DNA from: a virus
Length of the DNA stretch: 30,395 bases
Virus record (IMG/VR): IMGVR_UViG_3300027900_000008
Location: 1 to 30,395 of that record
Strand: one strand, 5' to 3'
Below are positions 5,690-10,333 of the stretch, piece by piece. The stretch's first letter is position 1, and every line of letters starts with the position of its first letter. The translations under genes and the position numbers were made by a program. Below the pieces are notes generated by a model. It ran no database searches, was not told the origin of the DNA, and saw nothing but the letters and a program-made list of their open reading frames with translations.

Positions 5690-5715
5690 TTCACCCATCC
5701 GAAGCGCGCAGATAG
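5599..5715 (+). CDS. Possible attC5-encoded leader peptide, 38 aa
   Basis: ATG 5599 lies in the attC5 loop, six bases after GGAGG. The frame (MTGRAGTMATPARSGRALAA...) crosses the right arm, giving the recurring string GQLERGV, and stops at TAG 5713-5715. The ribosome binding site of the cassette gene (GGAGAG) follows within a few bases, with its ATG at 5728. Such spacing would allow translational coupling. It may be a regulatory leader rather than a functional peptide. Evidence is only the initiation signals and the neat end. Confidence 0.35.
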   Translation: MTGRAGTMATPARSGRALAAVAGQLERGVVLHPSEARR

Positions 5716-5724
5716 TGGAGAGCA
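5678..5724 (+). repeat. 47-bp direct repeat, copy A (cassette leader)
   Basis: Bases 5678-5724 are identical to 7752-7798. The repeat covers the end of the attC right arm, the GTTGTGC core and the leader up to the ribosome binding site of the gene. The genes that follow are unrelated. This points to a shared or exchanged cassette 5' module. Confidence 0.9.
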
Positions 5725-5727
5725 GAC

Positions 5728-6000
5728 ATGGCGACGATCTACAAGTACCCGCTGGAGCCGGGGCGCACGCAACTGAACCTGCCGCGCGGCGCCCAGGCGC
5801 TGACTGTGCAGATGCAGCACGGCAGCCCGTGCCTGTGGGCAAAGGTGGACCCGATGCAGCCGACCGAGCCGCGCACCTTTGACGTGTACGGCACCGGCCA
5901 CCAGATGCCGGACGACCCGCGCCTGCTGTACGTGGCGACGTTCCAGATGGACGGCGGCGCGCTGGTGTGGCACGTATTCGAGGTGCCGGCCGGCGCGTGA
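5728..6000 (+). CDS. Cassette 5: DUF7352-like phage protein
   Basis: A 90-residue product from ATG 5728 behind GGAGAG. The order IYKYPLEPGRTQLNLPRGAQ, then LTVQMQHGSPCLWAKVDP, YGTGHQMPDD and VATFQMDGGALVWHVFEV is the signature I know from DUF7352, a compact beta-strand phage protein of unknown function, usually 85-100 residues. This one looks complete. TGA 5998-6000 stops one base before the GCACAAC core of attC6. Its cassette opens with GTTGTGC, so the rare core variant occurs at both ends of the unit. The first 42 bases of the cassette are repeated at the start of cassette 10. Confidence 0.85.
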   Translation: MATIYKYPLEPGRTQLNLPRGAQALTVQMQHGSPCLWAKVDPMQPTEPRTFDVYGTGHQMPDDPRLLYVATFQMDGGALVWHVFEVPAGA

Positions 6001-6001
6001 A

Positions 6002-6097
6002 GCACAACGACGAAGTGGAGCCGCCACGCGCGGCAGGAGAGCAACGATGACCACAGAAGCAACGCCGCGCGAGGTCGGCTCGCACGCAGGGTTAGGC
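6002..6097 (-). other. attC6
   Basis: Cores GCACAAC (6002-6008) and GTTAGGC (6091-6097). Inner boxes GAGCCG/CGGCTC, then CCACGCGCGGC against GCCGCGCGAGG, with the extra T. The loop carries AGGAG (6035-6039) seven bases before ATG 6047, the only start found for cassette 6. Confidence 0.85.
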
Positions 6098-6346
6098 CCG
6101 GCGCCGGAGCGTGCCGAACTGTGCCAACCCGAGGGGCTGAAGTTCGACGCGTTCGGAGAGCCGCGCACCCGATACGTGCGCGTGACGCTAAACGGCAGCC
6201 ACTGTGTGATGACAGCGGCCGAGGGAGACGCGCACGTTGAGGAGGCGCGCAACAGCGGAGACCCTGATTGGGCTCGTTACGTGGTGCGCGACGTGTGGCT
6301 CAGCGAGCGTGAGTTTGACGACCTGCCCGAGTTCGAGGGGTTCTAG
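6047..6346 (+). CDS. Cassette 6 protein, start codon inside attC6
   Basis: A 99-residue product. Between the attC6 core and residue 56 there is no in-frame ATG, GTG or TTG, so the ATG in the attC6 loop (6047, behind AGGAG 6035-6039) is the only reasonable start. Residues 1-20 (MTTEATPREVGSHAGLGPAP) are encoded by the attC loop and right arm. The body (RTRYVRVTLNGSHCVMTAAE, then YVVRDVWLSEREFDDLPEFE) looks like a small two-layer phage protein whose C-terminal motif (SEREFDDLPEFEGF) is familiar from phage accessory proteins of unknown role. TAG 6344-6346 comes one base before the GCCTAAC core of attC7. Confidence 0.75.
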   Translation: MTTEATPREVGSHAGLGPAPERAELCQPEGLKFDAFGEPRTRYVRVTLNGSHCVMTAAEGDAHVEEARNSGDPDWARYVVRDVWLSEREFDDLPEFEGF

Positions 6347-6347
6347 G

Positions 6348-6467
6348 GCCTAACGATTGAGCTGAACTGCGCCCGGCGGCGCGCGAGGAGTAACGATGAC
6401 AGACAAAGCTACCGAGAACCACCAGCCTAGCCCGCCGATGGGCGTCAGTTCGAGCGAGGGGTTAGGC
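6348..6467 (-). other. attC7
   Basis: Cores GCCTAAC (6348-6354) and GTTAGGC (6461-6467). Inner boxes GAACTG/CAGTTC, then CGCCCGGCGG against CCGATGGGCG with the extra T. The loop carries GAGGAG (6385-6390) five bases before ATG 6396. Confidence 0.85.
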
Positions 6468-6740
6468 CCGCTGGTGGATCGCCTGAAATCCGAACGAGCT
6501 GTACAAGATGCGGCCATTGCCTGCCTGCGGGCTGACTTGCGCGAGTGCGCAACAGTGCGCGACGCCGAAATTGAGCGGCTGCGACGCGCCCTGCACGACA
6601 TTGCCGAGGAATGGGCTGGGGCCGAGTGCGGCGAGCCCGTACACGCACAAGAAGCCTACGCCATCGGACTGGCGAAGCGGATGTATGCGCTGGCCGTGGA
6701 AGGCATGGGGCCCAACGTTCGAGTTAAGCCGCCCGCGTAG
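6396..6740 (+). CDS. Cassette 7 coiled-coil protein, both ends in attC
   Basis: A 114-residue product from ATG 6396 in the attC7 loop (GAGGAG five bases upstream). The attC arm encodes MGVSSSEGLGPL. Residues 28-70 form a charged helix likely to be a coiled coil (VRDAEIERLRRALHDIAEEW). The C-terminal part (EAYAIGLAKRMYALAVEG) is another helix of a kind common in phage accessory proteins. There is no stop before the GCCCAAC core of attC8. The frame crosses the predicted exchange point and ends at TAG 6738-6740, adding PNVRVKPPA from the next cassette. Function is unknown. Confidence 0.7.
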   Translation: MTDKATENHQPSPPMGVSSSEGLGPLVDRLKSERAVQDAAIACLRADLRECATVRDAEIERLRRALHDIAEEWAGAECGEPVHAQEAYAIGLAKRMYALAVEGMGPNVRVKPPA

Positions 6741-6836
6741 GACGGACGGCTTGCCCGTGCGGCCGATGATGAACCAAGGCGGCTGCACGGGCAAGCTGGC
6801 CGGCCGTAGCGGGTCGGCTTGAACGAGTGGTTAGGC
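6710..6836 (-). other. attC8
   Basis: Cores GCCCAAC (6710-6716) and GTTAGGC (6830-6836). A long stem: AAGCCG/CGGCTT, CCCGCGTAGG against CCGTAGCGGG, then GGCTTGCCCGTGC against GCACGGGCAAGC. The tip holds two ATGs (6766, 6769) without a ribosome binding site. The left core differs by one base from the core that opens cassette 7. Confidence 0.85.
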
Positions 6837-6855
6837 ATCGCCTGTTGGAGAACCA

Positions 6856-7158
6856 ATGAACTACACCGAAGACTTCCACGGCATACGTTACAGCGCCAAG
6901 CGCGGCGACGTGCTGGAGATTCGCGCCGATGCGGAAGAGTTTTACTTTGCCTGTTGGAATGGCGTGCTGAACTTGATGAGCCGGAACATTGGCGGGCGAA
7001 CCGCTGTGTTCGTAGCCGACTGCGACTTTTACCAAGGGGCCAAGGAATTGCTTGTGAAGGTGCAGCCGGGAACGCCGAGCTATATGAAAGAGCTTTCTCG
7101 CGTGCGCAAGGTGAGCCGCGAAGAGGCTGCAATGCATGGGCTGGGGCGTCTTTGGTGA
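6856..7158 (+). CDS. Cassette 8 protein, 100 aa, unknown
   Basis: ATG 6856 follows TTGGAG about nine bases upstream. The product (MNYTEDFHGIRYSAKRGDVL, then EEFYFACWNGVLNLMSRNIG and VFVADCDFYQGAKELLVKVQ) is mixed alpha/beta, has no membrane segment and does not match a family I know. The C-terminus is basic and helical (KELSRVRKVSREEAAMHGLG). TGA 7156-7158 comes one base before the GCCTAAC core of attC9. The cassette opens with GTTAGGC and closes with GCCTAAC, so the unit is internally consistent. Confidence 0.7.
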   Translation: MNYTEDFHGIRYSAKRGDVLEIRADAEEFYFACWNGVLNLMSRNIGGRTAVFVADCDFYQGAKELLVKVQPGTPSYMKELSRVRKVSREEAAMHGLGRLW

Positions 7159-7159
7159 T

Positions 7160-7211
7160 GCCTAACGTTCGAGCTAAGCCGCCGAAGGTCGGCTTGAGCG
7201 AGTAGTTAGGC
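7160..7211 (-). other. attC9 (minimal site)
   Basis: A 52-base site: cores GCCTAAC (7160-7166) and GTTAGGC (7205-7211), inner boxes AAGCCG and CGGCTT, a short tip around CCGAAGG, and the single extra T at 7189. It is the clearest site in the array for seeing that its reverse complement, not its + strand, follows the canonical attC order. Confidence 0.9.
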
Positions 7212-7246
7212 CTGGTTCCGAAGCGCGAACAACTTGGAGAGCAAAG

Positions 7247-7717
7247 ATGGATGACACCGCCGCGCTGATACAGCGCCTGTACGACGAGGCCAGCCAGTGC
7301 GAACTGTTCGGCATCACGAAGCCTGCCGCGCTGCTGCGCGAGGCCGCAGAAGCCCTGCAGCATGCCGCCAACTTGCAGGCAATGAGCGAGTTTGCGGAAG
7401 TGGTGACTGCCGGGCACCTAAGCGATGCCGAACCGGTGGCGTGGGGCTTCCCGAACAGCGCCATCACCGGCGGCAGCCGCTGGTTGATGCTGCGCGAGCA
7501 GGTGCCGGCCGATGACCAGTACGGCGGCGCGATGTGGGTGCCGCTCTACGCCGAGCCGCAAGCGGCGGCCGAGATTGAGCGCCTGCGTGTTGAGCTGGCG
7601 GATGCCAAGCACGCGATGCGTGCCTACGCCAAAGAAAACCCGCGCCATGAGTACCAAGGCCGCACGCAAGACCCGAATGGCGTGCACGCTTGGCTGGCGC
7701 GCAACGACAAGGCCTAA
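7247..7717 (+). CDS. Cassette 9: Ea22-like accessory protein, 156 aa
   Basis: ATG 7247 follows GGAGAG. Residues 1-55 are helical (TAALIQRLYDEASQCELFGI, ALLREAAEALQHAANLQAM). The middle has the block EPVAWGF...GSRWLMLREQVP...MWVPLYAEPQ, the VAW/PLY pattern of many phage accessory proteins related to lambda Ea22, which appears to be a swappable small domain. A helix rich in Arg and Glu follows (AAEIERLRVELADAKHAMRA). The stop TAA (7715-7717) is inside the GCCTAAC core of attC10. The role is unknown. Proteins of this group are not essential for growth in the phages where they have been tested. Confidence 0.75.
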   Translation: MDDTAALIQRLYDEASQCELFGITKPAALLREAAEALQHAANLQAMSEFAEVVTAGHLSDAEPVAWGFPNSAITGGSRWLMLREQVPADDQYGGAMWVPLYAEPQAAAEIERLRVELADAKHAMRAYAKENPRHEYQGRTQDPNGVHAWLARNDKA

Positions 7718-7763
7718 CGTTCGAATTCAGCCGCCGTAGGTCGGCTGGAATGAGGGGTTGTGC
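7712..7763 (-). other. attC10 (minimal site)
   Basis: Another 52-base site: cores GCCTAAC (7712-7718) and GTTGTGC (7757-7763), inner boxes CAGCCG and CGGCTG, tip around CCGTAGG, extra T in the right arm. The GTTGTGC core pairs with the GCACAAC half-core at 8490-8496 that ends cassette 10. Confidence 0.9.
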
Positions 7764-7798
7764 TTCACCCATCCGAAGCGCGCAGATAGTGGAGAGCA
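7752..7798 (+). repeat. 47-bp direct repeat, copy B (cassette leader)
   Basis: Identical to 5678-5724. It covers the last bases of attC10, the GTTGTGC core and the leader with the ribosome binding site of the next gene. Cassette 9 has a related but shorter leader (CCGAAGCGCG followed by GGAGAGCAAAGATG). Confidence 0.9.
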
Positions 7799-7801
7799 AA
7801 G

Positions 7802-8488
7802 ATGATGATGAGCCAAGTGCAGCAGCGAGGCCGGGTGACGTTCCCGGAGTTCACGGGCGAACGCATCTACATGCGCGAGTTCACCAAGGCCGCCGGCCTG
7901 CCGCGCGACCTGGCACGCTGGCAACCGACCGTTGACGCCATGCTTGACGGCGTGGACACGAGCGGGCCAATCTTCCTGATGGTGGACCAGGCCCCGGTGA
8001 AGGCGGCGACGACGCATCGCCGGCCGGGCCTGCATGTGGATGGCTACTGGCACCCGGCATTGCAGGCGCACGGCGGCGGGGGAGGTGGCGGCCACATTCA
8101 CCGGCCCGCAGAGCCCGTGGGCGGGCACAGTCACAACCGAGGCGGCCACCGCGGCACGCCGACGCCGACAACGCCGGCCATCCCCGAAGGCGGCCACTCG
8201 CACCGCAGGCCGGGCGGCCACTTTCACGCTGGCGACGATGACGAGGCGTTGATCCTGGCAAGCGACGTGCTGGGCTGCGCCGCCTACGTGGGCCACTTTG
8301 ACGGCCAACCCGGGGCCGGTGGTGACTGCGCCCACATTGACGCCAGCGGCCTGCTGCGCGTGGACATGGAGCCGGGGCGCGTGTGGGCCGGGCACACGCT
8401 CACGATGCTGCACGAAGCCCTACCGGTGCGCCGCGACTGCCTGAGAACCGTGGTGCGGCTGAACGTGAAACGGTGGCGCGCAGCGTGA
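7802..8488 (+). CDS. Cassette 10: His/Gly-rich protein, possible 2OG-Fe(II) oxygenase fold
   Basis: A 228-residue product starting at one of three ATGs (7802, 7805, 7808) behind GGAGAG. Residues 1-88 and 146-228 look like one domain, interrupted by a low-complexity stretch (90-142) with seven Gly in a row and ten His in pairs (GGHSH, GGHFH). The flanks show His78-x-Asp80 (RPGLHVDGYW), a late His204 (TLTMLHEALP) and Arg215, the order and rough spacing of the iron and cosubstrate ligands of 2-oxoglutarate oxygenases. This is a weak match, so the reaction is not assigned. TGA 8486-8488 precedes a GCACAAC half-core. It is by far the longest cassette gene. Confidence 0.65.
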   Translation: MMMSQVQQRGRVTFPEFTGERIYMREFTKAAGLPRDLARWQPTVDAMLDGVDTSGPIFLMVDQAPVKAATTHRRPGLHVDGYWHPALQAHGGGGGGGHIHRPAEPVGGHSHNRGGHRGTPTPTTPAIPEGGHSHRRPGGHFHAGDDDEALILASDVLGCAAYVGHFDGQPGAGGDCAHIDASGLLRVDMEPGRVWAGHTLTMLHEALPVRRDCLRTVVRLNVKRWRAA

Positions 8489-8489
8489 A

Positions 8490-8496
8490 GCACAAC
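8490..8496 (-). other. Orphan attC core at the right end of the array
   Basis: GCACAAC, one base after the cassette 10 stop, matches the GTTGTGC that opens cassette 10. No right arm or second core follows in the next 150 bases. In the minus-strand direction of the attC sites this is where the first cassette would join an attI or secondary site. The adjoining sequence (8497-8526) has no attI feature that I can recognise. Confidence 0.5.
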
Positions 8497-8526
8497 TGAG
8501 CTATAGCCAATCCTCGCAAGCTCTGC

Positions 8527-8859
8527 ATGTACCGCAAACCATCCCCCAAGCGCCAGGCCGCCCACGCGCGCAAGCTCGAAGCTCTGCGCCGCGGCCGCGA
8601 CCGAGCGAACGCCAGCAAGCCCGCGAGGCTGTACCCGCCGACGCTGCCCGATCTTCGGCGCGTGGTGACGGTGACGGACTACGACAGCGGGGAGCCGGTG
8701 ACACACACACTGAACCTGTTCAAGACGCGGCGCGTGGACTCGTACCGTATCGAGGCCGATGGCAAGCCGTGGAAGGTCTGCGGCTGGTCTGGCGCGCTTG
8801 AGGGGATGCGGAAGATCTTTCAGCGGGTGCCTTCTCCGCGTAGTGACTTTTGGGAGTGA
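8527..8859 (+). CDS. Conserved phage protein, 110 aa, unknown
   Basis: ATG 8527 has only a weak ribosome binding site, so the start is less certain. The N-terminal 40 residues are very basic (RKPSPKRQAAHARKLEALRR), which suggests nucleic-acid contact. The rest is beta-rich (RRVVTVTDYDSGEPVTHTLN, then SYRIEADGKPWKVCGWSG) and ends with a helix. It lies outside the cassette array and runs almost into the next gene (2 bases apart). Its lack of an attC-type end separates it from the cassettes. No family is recognised. Confidence 0.65.
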   Translation: MYRKPSPKRQAAHARKLEALRRGRDRANASKPARLYPPTLPDLRRVVTVTDYDSGEPVTHTLNLFKTRRVDSYRIEADGKPWKVCGWSGALEGMRKIFQRVPSPRSDFWE

Positions 8860-8861
8860 CG

Positions 8862-9155
8862 ATGATCGACCTGATAGAGCGGCTGCGCAGCCCAAACGCC
8901 AGCGCTGGTGACTTGTGCGACCTAGCCGACGAAGCCGCAGACGCTATCGAGCGCCTGACAGCCGAGCTTGCAGCAGCGCGCGATACTGCGCGGCGGCTTA
9001 TGGCTGCGGAGCGGGTGCTGACAGCAGAGCGCGATGCAGCCCGAGACGACGGCATGCGTGCAGCGGCAAGCCTCCTCGATGCCGAGCACGACAAGCGCGC
9101 GGGCCGGCTTGCGGCGTACTACGCGCGCATGATCCGCGAGGCTATCGGGAGATGA
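8862..9155 (+). CDS. Coiled-coil early protein, 97 aa
   Basis: ATG 8862 sits five bases after GGGAG (8852-8856). A TTG at 8850 in the same frame is less likely. The product begins MIDLIERLRSPNAS, has a helix with an acidic CDLADEAADAIERL motif of the Ea-type phage accessory proteins, and then a long Ala/Arg/Glu-rich coiled coil to the end (LTAELAAARDTARRLMAAER...). It is the last plus-strand gene. Its stop is 10 bases from the stop of the opposing spanin gene, and no terminator separates them. Confidence 0.65.
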   Translation: MIDLIERLRSPNASAGDLCDLADEAADAIERLTAELAAARDTARRLMAAERVLTAERDAARDDGMRAAASLLDAEHDKRAGRLAAYYARMIREAIGR

Positions 9156-9165
9156 GCGGCAGAAG

Positions 9166-9624
9166 TTAAGGTTCGCGCCTTGTCAAAGCATCGTAGGCCC
9201 GCTCGCAGGCCGCGCCGGCTGTTCGGGCTCTGTCGGCCTCGGCAGCAAGCTCTCGACCAGCCTCCTCCACCCGTCGGAGCATGTCGGCGAGCACGTCTCC
9301 GGGGCCGGCTCCTGACGCGCTGCCGGTGGCAGGGGCGGCACATTGCTTGGCAAGACTGGCAACGTGCCCCCGCAGGCTGTCAGCAGCACGACCAGCGGCA
9401 GCAGCATCAAGGCGGGCGCGGCGTAGCGTTTGGGCTGCTTCGGTGGTTGCATTCTGTTGCTCCTGTAGGCGGCGCATGAACTCGGCTTCAGCATCGGTCC
9501 TGGCCTGCGCTTCGGCCGCTGCACGCCGGCCTTCTGCGGCATCGCGGCGCCAGTCCTGAACTTGCCACGCGACACCAAAGCACACAGCCCCGGACAGCAG
9601 AGAGGCGGCGACGAGTGTTCTCAC
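9166..9624 (-). CDS. Rz-like inner-membrane spanin (DUF2514-type)
   Basis: A 152-residue product whose N-terminus is a membrane anchor (MRTLVAASLLSGAVCFGVAW), followed by a long Ala/Arg/Glu coiled coil and a C-terminal block ending AGAACERAYDALTRREP. I recognise the C-terminal pattern from DUF2514 phage lysis proteins, which occupy the Rz position. Spanins link the inner and outer membranes and fuse them at the end of lysis. The gene follows the endolysin with a 4-base overlap (9621-9624), and another reading frame inside it encodes an Rz1-like lipoprotein, the usual nested layout. It is the last gene of the late operon. Confidence 0.8.
   Translation of the reverse strand: MRTLVAASLLSGAVCFGVAWQVQDWRRDAAEGRRAAAEAQARTDAEAEFMRRLQEQQNATTEAAQTLRRARLDAAAAGRAADSLRGHVASLAKQCAAPATGSASGAGPGDVLADMLRRVEEAGRELAAEADRARTAGAACERAYDALTRREP
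9183..9452 (-). CDS. Rz1-like outer-membrane lipoprotein, embedded in the Rz gene
   Basis: An 89-residue frame completely inside the Rz-like gene. ATG 9452 follows GGAG at a suitable distance; the longer open frame upstream (to 9578) has no such signal. Residues 1-26 are a lipoprotein signal: basic start (MQPPKQPKRY), hydrophobic core (ALMLLPLVVLL) and lipobox L-T-A-Cys27. The mature part is rich in Pro (GGTLPVLPSNVPPLPP, then LPRPTEPEQPARP), as usual for Rz1 proteins. It would be lipidated, placed in the outer membrane and would bind the Rz-like protein. Nested Rz1 genes are often missed in annotation. Confidence 0.8.
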   Translation of the reverse strand: MQPPKQPKRYAAPALMLLPLVVLLTACGGTLPVLPSNVPPLPPAARQEPAPETCSPTCSDGWRRLVESLLPRPTEPEQPARPASGPTML

Positions 9625-10130
9625 GCTTCGCCCGTTGTCGCGGCAGCCGATCCCTTGGCAAGCTCCACAAACCGCGGCAACTCGCGCCCCGGCGGCCAGC
9701 GGTAGGCCAGCACGCGAGAACGCGGGAAAGCGCGGATGTTCACCTCATTGCGCTGGTTGCCGCCGAGCACCAGCAGGTTCCCGGCCGCGTCTTCGCCCAC
9801 GACGAAGCCAACATGCCCGCCGCCCGTGCGTGTGAACACCACAATGCAGCCGTGCGCCGGCCGGTCGAGCAGCTGGCCCCATGCCGCCCACGCGCGAGCC
9901 TGCCACCACTTCGAGACGGGCACGAAGCCGGCATCACTTACCCACTTCGCCACAGCCCCGCCGCACCAGGGCTGGCCTAGCAGCCACTTGGCGCCCAGCT
10001 TTGCCAGCATGGTGCGGATCCAGGGCGAGTCGTTCGGCCCGAGAGTTTCGCGCTGGCCGATGTCGCCGCGGGCTGCAGCAAGCCATGTCGGCTCGGCTGT
10101 CGCGCCCCAGTTGCCATGTATGTTGGGCAT
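9621..10130 (-). CDS. Endolysin, TIGR02594-type (NlpC/P60 or CHAP-like peptidase)
   Basis: A 169-residue protein starting at ATG 10130, which shares one base with the holin stop (TGATG). The core shows Cys56 in GQPWCGGAVAKWV, His106 in GGGHVGFVVGED and Asn125 in VLGGNQRNEV, the Cys-His-Asn set of the TIGR02594 family of cell-wall peptidases. These proteins cut peptidoglycan cross-links or stem peptides. No signal sequence is visible, so release would depend on the holin. Gene order holin - endolysin - Rz/Rz1 confirms the lysis role. A TTG three bases upstream is a less likely start. Confidence 0.85.
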   Translation of the reverse strand: MPNIHGNWGATAEPTWLAAARGDIGQRETLGPNDSPWIRTMLAKLGAKWLLGQPWCGGAVAKWVSDAGFVPVSKWWQARAWAAWGQLLDRPAHGCIVVFTRTGGGHVGFVVGEDAAGNLLVLGGNQRNEVNIRAFPRSRVLAYRWPPGRELPRFVELAKGSAAATTGEA

Positions 10131-10333
10131 CAATGGGCCTTCGGTTGGTCAATGAGCCGACCCGCCAAGATCAGCAGGCCTAGGATAGCTGGCACCCGTT
10201 CTGAAGGCAGCCCGATGGCTGACAGAATGGCCGTCTGAGCCTCAGTCGGCAGCGACCCCCAGGCCACAGCGACCGCGGCAAACTGCACCGACGCCATGCG
10301 CCACGCCCGGCGCCAGTTGGGGATGAGCTTCAC
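10130..10333 (-). CDS. Holin, DUF7940-type, 67 aa
   Basis: A GTG start (10333) overlaps the preceding stop (GTGA). The product starts MKLIPNWRRAWRMASVQFAA, has a first hydrophobic segment (about 15-28), a polar middle (PTEAQTAILSAIGLPSER) and a second hydrophobic helix (ILGLLILAGRLIDQP) with a basic end. The MKLIPNWR-AWRM start and the GRLIDQPK end are typical of short phage proteins (DUF7940) annotated as holins. It would form membrane holes that release the endolysin encoded next. Family membership is from memory. Confidence 0.75.
   Translation of the reverse strand: MKLIPNWRRAWRMASVQFAAVAVAWGSLPTEAQTAILSAIGLPSERVPAILGLLILAGRLIDQPKAH

Larger units (their letters stand above)
3707..8496 (-). 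mobile_element. Integron-type gene-cassette array without integrase (CALIN-like)
   Basis: Ten complete attC sites and two half-sites separate eleven small gene units. All sites share the cores RYYYAAC/GTTRRRY, a nine-base spacer, a six-base inner box (such as AAGCTG or AAGCCG) and one unpaired T in the right arm. Canonical attC sites carry the unpaired base in the left arm of the top strand, so the attC direction here is the minus strand. All genes are on the plus strand, opposite to ordinary cassettes. The expected exchange point on the plus strand is GCCTAA^C. No IntI gene and no recognisable attI are present. The sequence shows the sites; mobility is inferred from the attC family. Confidence 0.85.

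Noticed and set aside
4591-6252. Minus-strand ORFs in the array with the string NPSLKLTRYG (4591-5229, 5575-6252 and others)
   Set aside because: They arise from reading the attC sites on the minus strand. They lack ribosome binding sites and overlap better plus-strand genes.
3944-7763. The repeated arms as a CRISPR array or REP-type repeat
   Set aside because: Spacing is irregular, each unit contains a gene, the sites are imperfect palindromes with defined cores, and no cas gene is present.
7727-8413. Minus-strand ORF of 228 residues opposite cassette 10
   Set aside because: High GC leaves the opposite strand open; no initiation signals and no recognisable product.
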